Assembly (NCBI RefSeq): GCF_000423765.1
Contig: NZ_AUIP01000015.1
Location: 16,299 to 80,298 of the forward strand
Length of the DNA stretch: 64,000 nucleotides
Direction: 5' to 3'
Origin: Streptococcus porci DSM 23759
GTDB lineage: Bacteria > Bacillota > Bacilli > Lactobacillales > Streptococcaceae
The notes under the pieces are model-generated. The model saw nothing but the letters and a program-made list of their open reading frames with translations. It made no database searches and was not told the origin of the DNA. The translations under genes and the position numbers were made by a program. Each line of letters starts with the position of its first letter. The stretch's first letter is position 1. Below, in pieces: positions 8,511-18,195 of the stretch.

Positions 8511-10925
8511 ATGAAACAAGAACTTTATAACGATAATTGGCTGTTTTGGAATGACGGAGATTCTTTTGCCTTGGTTTGGAATGTTCCTGAAAAAGCCAAG
8601 CCAGTGACACTTCCGCATGATGCGATGATAGCAGAAAAGCCTTATGCAGAGAGCAAAAATGGTGGGAATACAGGCTTTAGAGATGGTGGAAATTATGTCT
8701 ATGTCAAAACCTTTAAAGCAACTGAAGCTGATTTGGAGCAACGACTTTTGCTGAAATTCGAAGGCTCTTACATGAATACCTTTGTCTATGTCAACGGACA
8801 ATTAGCCGGTAAACATCACAATGGCTATACGACTTTTTATATTCCTATTCATGATTTTCTTCATATTGGGGACAATGAAATCCGTGTTCAAGTCCGTAAT
8901 GGGGCTATGAGTAATAGCCGTTGGTATTCTGGAAGTGGGCTCTATCGTGACGTTTACCTCTTGCGCAGTCAGGAGCTTCATGTGATGGCCAGTGGTAGTC
9001 GTGTTGAAACGACAGAAGCTAGTGACGATTTAGCAAGGGTTAAAATTACAGTTCCTCTGGTGAATGAGAGCAGTCGAGCAAAAGCTTTTCAGTTGCATCT
9101 ACGTGTCAAAAGTGAACAAGGTGAATTAATTCAAGAAGATTCTCGTCCATACTTTATCAAAGCTGGTGAAACTTCCGACTTTGTCACCTCGCTTGTTATC
9201 GAAAATGCTCAGCTTTGGTCAGCTGAATCCCCTTATCGTTACCAACTAGAAGTTGATGTGATGGAAAATGACAAGCTTATCGATTGTGATAAGCAAGCCT
9301 TTGGCATTAGGACAATTACGGTTGATAGCAAACGGGGACTCCGTATTAATGGAGAGGCAGTTAAACTGCGTGGTGCTTGTATTCACCACGATAGTGGTCT
9401 TTTGGGAGCGGTGACTTACTTAACTGCTGAGAAACGTCGCATTCGTTTACTCAAAGAAGCAGGATTCAATGCTATTCGGATGGCTCACAACCCAGCAGCT
9501 CCAGTCTTACTTGAAGCCTGTGATGAGTTGGGGCTTTATGTGATGGATGAGACTTTTGACATGTGGACACGATTTAAAGGAGATTTTGATTATAGTCTTG
9601 TTTTTGAAGAAAATTGGCGCAAAGACGTATCGGCTATGGTTTTAACCGACTTTAATCATCCAAGTGTGATCCTTTACTCTATTGGTAATGAAATTCCTGA
9701 AATCGCCACTGAACACGGGGCTCATTTGGCTAAGGACATCCACGACCATATCAAGTCTTTGGACCGGACACGACCAACGCTTGCGGGGATTAATGGGGTC
9801 TTTGCTTCAAGTGAAGGCATTCCTCAAATCCTGAGAGATGTCATTGCTGAAAAAGAGGCTAAAGGCGAAGAAGTGGTCGGCAATGTCAACGACTTCATGT
9901 CTATGATGGATACTAGCATGGACCAGATCGTCGTCCATCCAATTGTTTCTGAAAATCTGGAGAGGGCGACTGCAGCAACGGATATTGCTGGATATAACTA
10001 TATGACTGCCCGTTATGCCTTGGATGCTGTCAACTATCCTAATCGAGTTATGGTTGGCAGTGAAACCTATCCGCCAGAGATTGCTCGGAACTGGGAAATG
10101 ATTCAACAGTTGCCAAGCGTTATTGGCGACTTTACTTGGACTGGTTGGGACTATATCGGTGAAGCAGGCGTTGGTATTCCTGCCTACAACTGGGGAGAGG
10201 GTGGCTTTGGAGCTCAATTCCCAGCACAATTAGCTTATTGTGGTGATCTGGACTTGACAGGTGTTCGTCGTCCTCTGTCCTACTACCGTGAGATTGTCTT
10301 TGGCCTGCGCAAAGAGCCCTACATTGCGGTGCAAAAACCTGAACACTACGGCAAGCCATTGATTAAAACCCCTTGGGTCTTATCAGATGCGATTCATTCA
10401 TGGACTTGGTCTGGTTACGAAGGAAAACCTTGTGTGGTCGAAGTGTATAGTCCTGGCGACCAAGTGGCCCTTTTCCTTAATGATGAATTACTGGATAAAC
10501 AACCTGTAGGTCAAGAACTTGGTTGCCTGACAAGATTTGAAACGGCTTATCAGGCTGGTGTACTCAAAGCAGTCGCTTACCAGGACAGTCAAGTGCTTGC
10601 TGAGACAGTTCTGGCGACGGCAGACGAGACAGTCAAAGTTTTAGTGGCAGAGGTTCAAGAAAATGCAGAGCTGACTTACATTGCCTTGACAGTACAAGAC
10701 GAAAAGGGCACAGTATTTGATATGGTTGAAAGTGACCTCTACATCGATGTTCAAGGAGCAACCTTGCTAGGTTTTGGTTCGGGCAATCCAAAACCAGTTG
10801 GCAACTATCAAGAAAATCAAACGAGTACTTTCTACGGTCGTGCGCTTGCTGTTGTTCAAAAGACAAGCGACAAAGCAACGGTGAAGGTGACAGGACAAGG
10901 ATTGTCAGCAACCGTTACAATATAA
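8511..10925 (+). CDS. Glycoside hydrolase family 2 (beta-galactosidase/beta-glucuronidase-like)
   Basis: The protein is 804 aa from the chosen ATG. An N-terminal sugar-binding jelly roll (about 1-160) is followed by an immunoglobulin-like domain (about 165-275) and a TIM barrel (about 280-580). The acid/base is Glu394 (SIGNEI) and the nucleophile Glu518 (VGSETYP). C-terminal DUF4982-type and Ig-like domains follow. No signal peptide is present. The frame is open upstream to a TTG at 8475 and an ATG at 8487. I prefer 8511 because GH2 proteins typically begin here and CAGG lies 7 nt upstream, but this is not certain. The sugar specificity cannot be read from sequence. Confidence 0.88.
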   Translation: MKQELYNDNWLFWNDGDSFALVWNVPEKAKPVTLPHDAMIAEKPYAESKNGGNTGFRDGGNYVYVKTFKATEADLEQRLLLKFEGSYMNTFVYVNGQLAGKHHNGYTTFYIPIHDFLHIGDNEIRVQVRNGAMSNSRWYSGSGLYRDVYLLRSQELHVMASGSRVETTEASDDLARVKITVPLVNESSRAKAFQLHLRVKSEQGELIQEDSRPYFIKAGETSDFVTSLVIENAQLWSAESPYRYQLEVDVMENDKLIDCDKQAFGIRTITVDSKRGLRINGEAVKLRGACIHHDSGLLGAVTYLTAEKRRIRLLKEAGFNAIRMAHNPAAPVLLEACDELGLYVMDETFDMWTRFKGDFDYSLVFEENWRKDVSAMVLTDFNHPSVILYSIGNEIPEIATEHGAHLAKDIHDHIKSLDRTRPTLAGINGVFASSEGIPQILRDVIAEKEAKGEEVVGNVNDFMSMMDTSMDQIVVHPIVSENLERATAATDIAGYNYMTARYALDAVNYPNRVMVGSETYPPEIARNWEMIQQLPSVIGDFTWTGWDYIGEAGVGIPAYNWGEGGFGAQFPAQLAYCGDLDLTGVRRPLSYYREIVFGLRKEPYIAVQKPEHYGKPLIKTPWVLSDAIHSWTWSGYEGKPCVVEVYSPGDQVALFLNDELLDKQPVGQELGCLTRFETAYQAGVLKAVAYQDSQVLAETVLATADETVKVLVAEVQENAELTYIALTVQDEKGTVFDMVESDLYIDVQGATLLGFGSGNPKPVGNYQENQTSTFYGRALAVVQKTSDKATVKVTGQGLSATVTI

Positions 10926-10982
10926 AGATGAGTTAGAACAGGCTTAGAGCTATTACAGAGCCTTGTTTTAAGGGAGGAAGAA

Positions 10983-13235
10983 ATGAGAGATATTAAAGCC
11001 TTAGTGGCGGAAATGACTGTGGAAGAAAAAGCAGGACTATGTTCGGGAGCCGATTTTTGGCATACCAAAGGAATTGATCGCTTGGGGATTCCGTCTGTGA
11101 TGCTGAGTGATGGCCCACACGGCTTGCGAAAACAAGATGACAAGGGGGATCACCTCGGGATTAACGAAAGTATTCAAGCAGTATGTTTCCCTGCGGCATC
11201 CTGTACTTCCAATTCCTTTGACCGCAATTTGCTGAGGGAAATGGGGAGAACAATTGGTCAGGAATGTCAGGCGGAAGAGGTGTCAGTAGTTTTAGGACCT
11301 GGCTTAAACATTAAACGCTCCCCACTATGTGGACGAAATTTTGAGTATTTCTCTGAAGACCCTTACCTTACAGGGCAATTAGCTAGCGCTTTTGTTCAAG
11401 GTGTTCAGTCAGAAGGTGTTGCAACCAGTCCAAAACATTTTGCAGTGAACAACCAGGAAAATTGGCGGATGAGTATCTCAGCTGAGGTTGACCAACAGAC
11501 CTTACGAGAGATTTACTTGCCTGCTTTTGAGACTGTTGTCAAAGAAGCTCAGCCAAAGACCATCATGTCTTCTTACAATCTTATCAATGGTGTTTACGCT
11601 TCTGAAAATCGTTGGTTACTGACGGATGTTCTCCGAAAAGAATGGGGATTTAATGGCTATGTCGTCTCCGACTGGGGAGCTGTAGACCGCCGTGTAGACG
11701 CTATAAAGGCTGGGCTGGATCTTGAAATGCCTAGCTCGAACGGCTACTCTGAGTCAGAAATTCTGGCGGCTATCACTTCTGGCCAATTAGAAGAAGCCGA
11801 ACTTGATAAAGCAGTTATCAGACTACTCACAGTTATTTTTGATTATGTTGATCATAAAAAAGAACTAGTCTTTGATTATGAGGGCGACCATCAAAAGGCC
11901 AGACATATTGCAGAAGAGTCTGCAGTTCTACTGAAAAATGAAGGTGTTCTGCCATTAGCAAAAGACCAACAAACAGCTATTATCGGAGAATTTGCTCGAA
12001 CGCCACGTTACCAAGGCGGAGGCAGTTCCCATGTCAATCCTTATAAGGTTATCAGTGCGTGGGATGTTGTAAAGGACCAAGCGGGGATAAATTTTGCTCA
12101 AGGTTATAGTTTGGAAAACGAGGAAATCAATCAAGAGCTGATTGATGAAGCTGTGCTTGTTGCTCAAAACAGCGATGTGGCTGTTGTGTTTGCTGGCTTG
12201 CCAGAAAGTTTTGAATCAGAAGGCTATGACCGTACACACATTCAGTTGCCTGCCAATCAAAATGCGCTGATTTCTGCTGTGGCAGCGGTTAATCCCAACA
12301 CGGTTGTAGTTCTTCAAAATGGTGCAGTGGTTGCTATGCCTTGGCACGATGAGGTATCAGCAATTTTAGAAATGTATCTAGCTGGAGAAGCAGTCGGCCA
12401 AGCCACAATCAATCTTCTATATGGAACGGTTAATCCTAGTGGCCGCTTGGCAGAAACCTTCCCTTACAAACTTGAGGACAACCCATCCTACTTAAATTTC
12501 CCTGGTAATGGACGGACTGTAGAATATCGTGAGAGTATCTTTATGGGATATCGCTATTACGATAAGAAGAAAATGGCAGTGCAGTATCCTTTTGGTTACG
12601 GTCTATCTTACACAAATTTTGCCTATTCAAATCTGACTGTTTCATCAGACAATTTATTGGATACGGATACCCTATCTGTGAAAGTAACTGTGACAAATGT
12701 CGGAAAGATTGCTGGTAAGGAAGTGGTTCAACTCTATGTTTCGTCATTGGAAGAAAAAGCTGAGCGACCAGTTCGAGAATTGAAGGGGTTTGAGAAAATT
12801 TTCCTACAACCAGGAGAGTCTCAAGTTGTTGGTTTCACTTTATCAAAACGGAGCTTTGCGCAATTTAACACAGACTTAAATGATTGGTACGTGCCAACAG
12901 GCGACTATGAGGTCACTATTTGCCGTCATTCTCGTGATGAAGGCCTTGTCAAAACTGTTCGTCTAACGAGTACGCAAACTCTACCTTATCAGGTTCACCG
13001 TAACAGTACCTTTGGAGAATTGATTGACAATCCCAAAACAAGGGACTGGGCCATGACGTTGAAAGCTAAGGTAGATGCTTTCTTCCATCCAGATGGTGTC
13101 GAAAAATCGAGTGCTGTTAGTGATGACATGGGGGATAGCATTTTTCGCAATATGCCTTTGCGAGGCGTGATTAGTTTTGTTAATATGACCTCCCAAGAAT
13201 TAGACGCAGCCATTGCAGACCTTAATCGGAATTAG
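10983..13235 (+). CDS. Glycoside hydrolase family 3 beta-glycosidase
   Basis: The protein is 750 aa and cytoplasmic. The N-terminal barrel carries KHFAVNNQE (151-159) and the nucleophile Asp230 in VVSDWGA. The alpha/beta sandwich domain spans about 310-540 and a fibronectin type III-like domain about 620-690 (VTVTNVGKIAGKEVVQLYV). The architecture is that of beta-glucosidases/xylosidases of the BglX/BglB type. GGGAGGAAGAA precedes the ATG. It is 57 bp after the GH2 gene, so the two are probably cotranscribed. Together with the symporter they would hydrolyse imported oligosaccharides from the non-reducing end. Confidence 0.9.
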   Translation: MRDIKALVAEMTVEEKAGLCSGADFWHTKGIDRLGIPSVMLSDGPHGLRKQDDKGDHLGINESIQAVCFPAASCTSNSFDRNLLREMGRTIGQECQAEEVSVVLGPGLNIKRSPLCGRNFEYFSEDPYLTGQLASAFVQGVQSEGVATSPKHFAVNNQENWRMSISAEVDQQTLREIYLPAFETVVKEAQPKTIMSSYNLINGVYASENRWLLTDVLRKEWGFNGYVVSDWGAVDRRVDAIKAGLDLEMPSSNGYSESEILAAITSGQLEEAELDKAVIRLLTVIFDYVDHKKELVFDYEGDHQKARHIAEESAVLLKNEGVLPLAKDQQTAIIGEFARTPRYQGGGSSHVNPYKVISAWDVVKDQAGINFAQGYSLENEEINQELIDEAVLVAQNSDVAVVFAGLPESFESEGYDRTHIQLPANQNALISAVAAVNPNTVVVLQNGAVVAMPWHDEVSAILEMYLAGEAVGQATINLLYGTVNPSGRLAETFPYKLEDNPSYLNFPGNGRTVEYRESIFMGYRYYDKKKMAVQYPFGYGLSYTNFAYSNLTVSSDNLLDTDTLSVKVTVTNVGKIAGKEVVQLYVSSLEEKAERPVRELKGFEKIFLQPGESQVVGFTLSKRSFAQFNTDLNDWYVPTGDYEVTICRHSRDEGLVKTVRLTSTQTLPYQVHRNSTFGELIDNPKTRDWAMTLKAKVDAFFHPDGVEKSSAVSDDMGDSIFRNMPLRGVISFVNMTSQELDAAIADLNRN

Positions 13236-13355
13236 GGAGATGACTATACTTCACGAAACTCTAGCGAGTAAAATGAAGTTTCTACCAATAATGTCTTGAT
13301 AGATTAAAGCAGGCTGGCTATTGAAAATAGGCTATGATAATTTTAGTTATTCTTT

Positions 13356-13364
13356 TGTTATGAT
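13356..13364 (+). promoter_or_regulatory. Extended -10 box before the MBL hydrolase gene
   Basis: TGTTATGAT (13356-13364) lies 16 bp upstream of the ATG, with no clear -35 box. It may give the MBL/Sde182 pair its own promoter, separate from the GH2-GH3 genes. Confidence 0.3.
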
Positions 13365-13380
13365 TTAAAAGAGGTACCTT

Positions 13381-14247
13381 ATGAATCCATTAGAAGTATT
13401 TGCTTCTTATACTGCATATCAATTAAAAGAACGAACCTGGGTGATTCAATTCATGGGAGGGAGCCAACACATTTACCTTCTAGAGGGAGATGAGCAAGCT
13501 CTCCTTCTAGATACTGGCTATGGTTCAGGAACTTTACGAGCCTTTGCTGAGACATTGACCGATAAACCTTTGATTTGTGCCAATACGCATTTTCATCCAG
13601 ATCACTCAAGTGGTAATGGAGAATTTGAAGAAGTCTGGGTTAGCTCGGGCTATATTGATGATGAACCTTCTGTAACAAATAATGTAGGCCCATTTGATAT
13701 CACAACATTACCATTTCCTCAATATCGTAAAAAGTTGATTGAAGCAGGAGATGTTATTGATTTAGGAAATCGTACGCTGAGGTCGATTGAAGTTAAACCT
13801 GCGCATTGTAATTCGTCGCTGTTTTTCTTTGATGAAGGAGAGCGTATGATGTTTTGTGGAGATGAGATGGAGTCTGCTCAGGTGCTATTATTGGAAAATT
13901 CGCGTAATCCTAAAATGGCTGAGTCTTATAACATCAAAGAGCGCCTTTTGAACTTTAGGGCCAATACAGAAGTGCTACTAGCTTATCAAGAGCAATATGA
14001 TTATCTCCTTCCCAATCATAATGGGGGGCCAATCGCGAAAAGTTATTTACAAGATTACCTAGATTTGGTTGACGGTATTTTTGCAGGAACCGTTACGATT
14101 GAAGATAGACTGAATCATCGTTTTATTGAAATGGACCCTCGTTCAGCGACCTTTTGCCGTATTCGGTACGGTAAGGGGAGTATTATTCTAGTCAAAGATG
14201 ACGTGTTAAAGGTGTTTGGTACTGGTTTGGAGGATAGCTATGAGTGA
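13381..14247 (+). CDS. Metallo-beta-lactamase-fold hydrolase
   Basis: The protein is 288 aa. The zinc-binding motif HFHPDH is at residues 70-75. A further His (PAHCNSS), an Asp (FCGDEM) and a His (LPNHNGG) supply the remaining ligands expected for a binuclear site. There is no signal peptide. The reaction is unknown; related proteins hydrolyse lactones, thioesters or phosphodiesters. The stop codon overlaps the next gene by 8 nt, so the two are translationally coupled and probably act together. GAGGTACCTT precedes the ATG. Confidence 0.82.
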   Translation: MNPLEVFASYTAYQLKERTWVIQFMGGSQHIYLLEGDEQALLLDTGYGSGTLRAFAETLTDKPLICANTHFHPDHSSGNGEFEEVWVSSGYIDDEPSVTNNVGPFDITTLPFPQYRKKLIEAGDVIDLGNRTLRSIEVKPAHCNSSLFFFDEGERMMFCGDEMESAQVLLLENSRNPKMAESYNIKERLLNFRANTEVLLAYQEQYDYLLPNHNGGPIAKSYLQDYLDLVDGIFAGTVTIEDRLNHRFIEMDPRSATFCRIRYGKGSIILVKDDVLKVFGTGLEDSYE

Positions 14248-15715
14248 ACCAAAAAAACTAAAATTGCGTACAGTAGTGACAACAGATGGTGAAATTGATG
14301 ATATGGATTCGTTTATTCGGTTTCTACTTTATAGCAACGACGTCGATGTTGCTGGTATCATTTTAACTTCATCAATGTTCCATTACAGAGGAACAGTAGA
14401 TAAACCAGCTTATCGCTGGACTGGGGATACTTGGATTCCAGAGTTTATTGCAAAATATGGTCAGGTTTATCAAAATCTTATTAAGCATGACCCGACTTAT
14501 CCAAGTCCAGAATCTCTATTGTCGGTTTATCGTATTGGGAATGTTGATGATGTTAGTGATATGATTGAGGAGACAGAGGGCTCTAACTTTTTAGCAGATC
14601 TGATATTGGATGATGACGATCGACCACTATACATTCAGATATGGGGCGGCACTAATACAACTGCTAGAGCACTTAAATCTATTCAAGAGCGTTATGAGGA
14701 GACTACAGATTGGGATAGAATCAAGAAAAAAGTTGAAGAGAAGGTTGTTCTTTATATCATTCTTGATCAAGATGGAACCTACGGTGACTATATTTCAAAA
14801 CACTGGAATATTAAGACACTTAATGATAGCTTGAATTTTGGGTATTTTGCTTACGGCTGGAAAGGATTGCCAGAGGTATTTCAATCAAGTCTCAATGCCG
14901 ACTGGCATCTGACCCATTTGAAAAATAAGGGACAGCTGTTAGACCAGTACGCTCTTATCGGTGATGGTTATTACTTAGAGGGAGAGATTGAGTCCGAGCA
15001 GTTTGGGCAACAGGAATGGTTGAGTCAGCATCCAGACTATGAAACTTATGACTTCATTTCCGAAGGTGACTCGCCATCGTATTTTTACCTTTTGCAGACC
15101 AGTTTGAGAGGCTTTGAAAATCCAAGTTTCGGTGGTTGGGGAGGTCGATTTAAGGAGACTAGTCCAAATACTTTTACAACAAATCAGACGATTGATTACA
15201 ACCCTTATACCAAACGTTTTGAACAAGAGTATAATTTTTATCGCTGGATTCCCGATATTCAAGCTGACTTGGCGGCAAGGGCGCAGTGGTGTATTACGGA
15301 TGATTTTAAGGCGGCAACTCATTATCCACAGGTCAAGGTGGCTAATAAAGATATCCAAGCGGAGCCTGGTCAAGTAATAACTTTACAAGCTAAGGCTAGT
15401 GATCCTAACGGGCATAGTCTCAAGTATCATTGGTGGTGCTATCATGAAGCTTCTTCGTATTGGGATTTTAGCAAGATTGAGCTAGAATCAGATGTTTTTC
15501 GTTTAGGAGACAAGGAACATGTGTCATCATGGCATTCGAAAGAGATGGCTATTGATTGGGCATTGCCTTTGACGGGGGAAAATACGTCAGTTGTCCAATT
15601 TACTGTGCCAGAAGATGCTAAAACTGGCCAAATAATGCACATGATTTTGGAAGTTTCCAATGTGACTGATTTGCCACTGAAAACATACGAACGTGTGGTT
15701 GTGACGGTGAAATAG
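14240..15715 (+). CDS. Nucleoside-hydrolase-like protein with Sde182-type C-terminal domain
   Basis: The protein is 491 aa from the ATG at 14240, which has GGAGG at 14229-14233. The N-terminal half resembles nucleoside hydrolases: TTDGEIDDMDSF (residues 14-25) supplies the Asp cluster (16, 20, 21) that binds calcium in that family. The C-terminal about 95 residues look like an immunoglobulin-like domain. This combination is known as DUF1593/cellulose-binding Sde182. The founding protein is exported, but this one has no signal peptide. Coupling to the MBL hydrolase and the GH2/GH3 neighbours points to intracellular glycoside or N-/O-glycosidic bond cleavage, which is inference. Confidence 0.75.
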   Translation: MSEPKKLKLRTVVTTDGEIDDMDSFIRFLLYSNDVDVAGIILTSSMFHYRGTVDKPAYRWTGDTWIPEFIAKYGQVYQNLIKHDPTYPSPESLLSVYRIGNVDDVSDMIEETEGSNFLADLILDDDDRPLYIQIWGGTNTTARALKSIQERYEETTDWDRIKKKVEEKVVLYIILDQDGTYGDYISKHWNIKTLNDSLNFGYFAYGWKGLPEVFQSSLNADWHLTHLKNKGQLLDQYALIGDGYYLEGEIESEQFGQQEWLSQHPDYETYDFISEGDSPSYFYLLQTSLRGFENPSFGGWGGRFKETSPNTFTTNQTIDYNPYTKRFEQEYNFYRWIPDIQADLAARAQWCITDDFKAATHYPQVKVANKDIQAEPGQVITLQAKASDPNGHSLKYHWWCYHEASSYWDFSKIELESDVFRLGDKEHVSSWHSKEMAIDWALPLTGENTSVVQFTVPEDAKTGQIMHMILEVSNVTDLPLKTYERVVVTVK

Positions 15716-16351
15716 ATAAAATGCTTATAACAACAGGACTTATCTGAAAAAGCAACATTTTTCTGTACAAATTTTATAAAGTGCTCTACCCTAAAGAAAG
15801 AGGTGTTACATAACCTATGGAAGGAATTGTAGGAACTATGCTCTGGTTATTGTTCTAGGAACACTTAGTATAGGTATTATTTGCTTTATGAAAAGAAAAC
15901 GGCTGACAATAACTTTTAATATTCTCTAAACAGACTACTCTTTAGTCTAGTGAAATGATAATTTTATTTGAACTGCACCAAAAATGTTAGGCATGAAAGC
16001 TAAACGTTATTGGTTCAGAACAAATTGAATTATCGTTTTTTTTATAGAAATGTTAGAGTTAGTGAAGTACGGGTTATGATTTATATGAGAAAAACTATGT
16101 AGGTGTGAACGAAACTATCTTAAAACTAAATAATGGTCTCTCCTTGATTTATTCCAATCATTATCTGACAGGGAGCAGTTTAGCTTTCTAGTGAGTTTTT
16201 GTTTAGTATAAAGAAGTGTATCAAAGCTCGGGTGAGTTTGTTGCTATTTTTTAAGTAGTTTTAGAAAGCTATATTTTCTTGAAAAATTCAATCTTATTTC
16301 AAGGAAGATGGGATATACTATAATAGAGTAAAAGTAGGAGGTCGGGAGCAG
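15716..16351. other. 636 bp without an intact gene; possible decayed coding remnants
   Basis: No intact gene is visible. Around 15817-15930 two plus-strand frames can be joined into a short peptide with a hydrophobic stretch (LVIVLGTLSIGIICF) followed by KRKR, like the tail of a membrane-anchored protein. At 16072-16191 a 39-codon open stretch without a start (…NETILKLNNGLSLIYSNHYL) also looks coding. Stops and frame changes separate them. These may be remnants of lost genes. The promoter of dltR lies at the right end. Confidence 0.3.
16278..16324 (+). promoter_or_regulatory. Candidate dltR promoter region with inverted repeat
   Basis: TATAAT at 16319-16324 (overlapping a TATACT at 16314-16319) is followed by AGGAGG and the dltR ATG. 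An inverted repeat, CTTGAAA (16278-16284) and TTTCAAG (16297-16303), lies immediately upstream where an activator or repressor could bind. No good -35 box is seen at the usual spacing, which would fit a factor-dependent promoter. Confidence 0.4.
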
Positions 16352-17035
16352 ATGAGAATTTTAGTGGTAGAAGATGAGAAAAGTATCGCTGAGGCAATTA
16401 AGGCAATTCTGGAGTCAGCTTCTTATGATGTGGATCTTGCTTATGATGGGGAGTCTGGACTTGACTATATGCTGACAGGGCTATATGACTTGGTATTGCT
16501 AGACATCATGCTTCCTAAAATCGATGGCTACTCTCTACTAAAACGTGTTCGTCAGCTAGAAATGACTATTCCCATCATCTATTTGACTGCAAAATCAGAG
16601 CTTGATGATAAGGTTGCGGGCCTAGATTTGGGGGCAGATGATTACATGACAAAGCCCTTTGAGGCGGATGAGCTTTTGGCTCGGATTCGCGTGAGGACGC
16701 GCCAGTCTTCGACACAAAATGTTAATCACTTAAAGTTGGGAAACCTAATCCTCAATTTAGATACCAGAGTGTTATCCTCACCAAGTCATAATATCAAGCT
16801 ATCTAACAAGGAGTTTTTGCTGATGGAGACTTTCTTGCGAAATGCTAACCAAATTATTCCTAAGAATCAGTTGATTATGAAGGTTTGGGGGCTAATGGAC
16901 GAGTCAGAATACAATCAACTGGAAGTTTTCATTTCCTTTTTGAGAAAGAAGCTCCGCTTTTTACAAGTGGATATTGTCATTAAGACGAGTAAAGGTGTCG
17001 GATACTCAATAACCGACGGTGGTGATAATGATTAA
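16352..17035 (+). CDS. dltR: Response regulator DltR (OmpR/PhoB family)
   Basis: The protein is 227 aa. The receiver domain (1-115) has acidic residues Glu7-Asp8 and the phosphorylated Asp51 in LLDIMLPK, and the conserved Lys is in TKPFEADEL. A winged-helix DNA-binding domain follows (about 130-223). It is encoded directly upstream of a histidine kinase and the dlt genes. In S. agalactiae the equivalent DltRS pair controls dlt expression, and the gene order supports the same name here. AGGAGG is 13 nt upstream of the ATG. Confidence 0.87.
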   Translation: MRILVVEDEKSIAEAIKAILESASYDVDLAYDGESGLDYMLTGLYDLVLLDIMLPKIDGYSLLKRVRQLEMTIPIIYLTAKSELDDKVAGLDLGADDYMTKPFEADELLARIRVRTRQSSTQNVNHLKLGNLILNLDTRVLSSPSHNIKLSNKEFLLMETFLRNANQIIPKNQLIMKVWGLMDESEYNQLEVFISFLRKKLRFLQVDIVIKTSKGVGYSITDGGDND

Positions 17036-18188
17036 GAACCTTCGTCAAAAATTTGTCCTGATTAACATGTCCTTAATGTCTGGGCTAGTCTTGCTGCTAT
17101 TTTCAGTCTCCAATTACTATGACCATTATTGGAATGAATTTGACACCCATCGTATCGTCAAAATAGTGGCACAAAATGGCTATCACGCCTCCTCTGACGA
17201 AATGTTGGTTTTGGTATCCATTGACGCTGATGAGACAATCCATATTATTAACAATGATACGGATTTAAGCAATCAGGAAATTAGAGACATCAGTCGTTCC
17301 CTTAAGACACAAGGAAAAAAGTATTGGAAATGGGAGCATTACATTTATCATTTAATTGAAAAGTCAGACGGTAGTTGGCAATTAGCCTTTACTGATTTGA
17401 CAAGTCGGGATAATTCGCTGGTTCAGAACCTCTTAATTTTCAGTTTTGTTATCATTGGCTTTTTCCTACTCTTTGGTCTGAGTGTTTACCTGTCTCGTTT
17501 TATTATAAAGCCTGCGCAGGAAGCAGTTGCAAGGGAAAAGCAGTTTGTCTCAGATGCCAGTCATGAGCTTAAGACACCTGTGGCAGCCATTCGAGCCAAT
17601 GCTCAGGTCTTGAAAAACCAGATAGAGCCAAACCGTTACTTGAATCATATTTTGTCTGAAACCAAGCGTATGGAGTTGCTAGTGCAAAATTTACTAGGTC
17701 TCTCTAGGCTAGGTGATCATTACGACAAACTGCAGGTTGCACGTGTGAACTTATCTGAGATTTGTGAAGAAATGCTTCTTGGCTACGAGAGCTTAGCTTA
17801 TGAAGAAGGCAAAGTGATTGAAGATAATATTAGCCAAGGAATTTATATGAGTGGAAATGAGGGGCAACTAAAACAGTTGCTGGCGATTCTCCTCGATAAT
17901 GCCATCAAATATTCCTTGCCTAAGAGCAAAGTAAGGCTTGGTTTGAAAACCGAAAAGAAAAAAGCTGTTCTGACTATTAGTAATCCAAGTCAGAAATACC
18001 CAGAGGACGTTTTGGAAAAGTTGTTTGACCGCTTTTATCAAGCAGAGCAATCCAGAAGTCGTCAGGATAGTTTTGGTCTAGGCCTGGCTCTAGCTAAATC
18101 CATTGTTAATAAACATATGGGTACAATCAAAGCTTACCAAGACCAAGAGACGATGACCTTTGAAGTTACCTTTAAATTGAAAAAGTAA
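17028..18188 (+). CDS. dltS: Sensor histidine kinase DltS
   Basis: The protein is 386 aa from the ATG at 17028; an in-frame GTG at 17019 is an alternative. TM1 spans about residues 10-30 and an extracytoplasmic loop about 32-130. TM2 follows (LIFSFVIIGFFLLFGLSVYL). The H-box is SDASHELKTPVAAI, the N-box LLDNAIKYS and the G-box FGLGLALAK. The start overlaps the dltR stop by 8 nt. It presumably senses envelope or cation/peptide stress and signals to DltR. The dltX ribosome site begins at its stop codon. Confidence 0.87.
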   Translation: MIKNLRQKFVLINMSLMSGLVLLLFSVSNYYDHYWNEFDTHRIVKIVAQNGYHASSDEMLVLVSIDADETIHIINNDTDLSNQEIRDISRSLKTQGKKYWKWEHYIYHLIEKSDGSWQLAFTDLTSRDNSLVQNLLIFSFVIIGFFLLFGLSVYLSRFIIKPAQEAVAREKQFVSDASHELKTPVAAIRANAQVLKNQIEPNRYLNHILSETKRMELLVQNLLGLSRLGDHYDKLQVARVNLSEICEEMLLGYESLAYEEGKVIEDNISQGIYMSGNEGQLKQLLAILLDNAIKYSLPKSKVRLGLKTEKKKAVLTISNPSQKYPEDVLEKLFDRFYQAEQSRSRQDSFGLGLALAKSIVNKHMGTIKAYQDQETMTFEVTFKLKK

Positions 18189-18195
18189 GGAGAAG

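Noticed and set aside
9807..10229. Long minus-strand frame of 140 codons inside the GH2 gene
   Set aside because: It is antisense to conserved GH2 catalytic sequence, has no ribosome site and no recognisable composition.
14975..15373. Minus-strand frame of 132 codons inside the Sde182-like gene
   Set aside because: It is the shadow of a well-supported plus-strand gene, with no start signal or family pattern.
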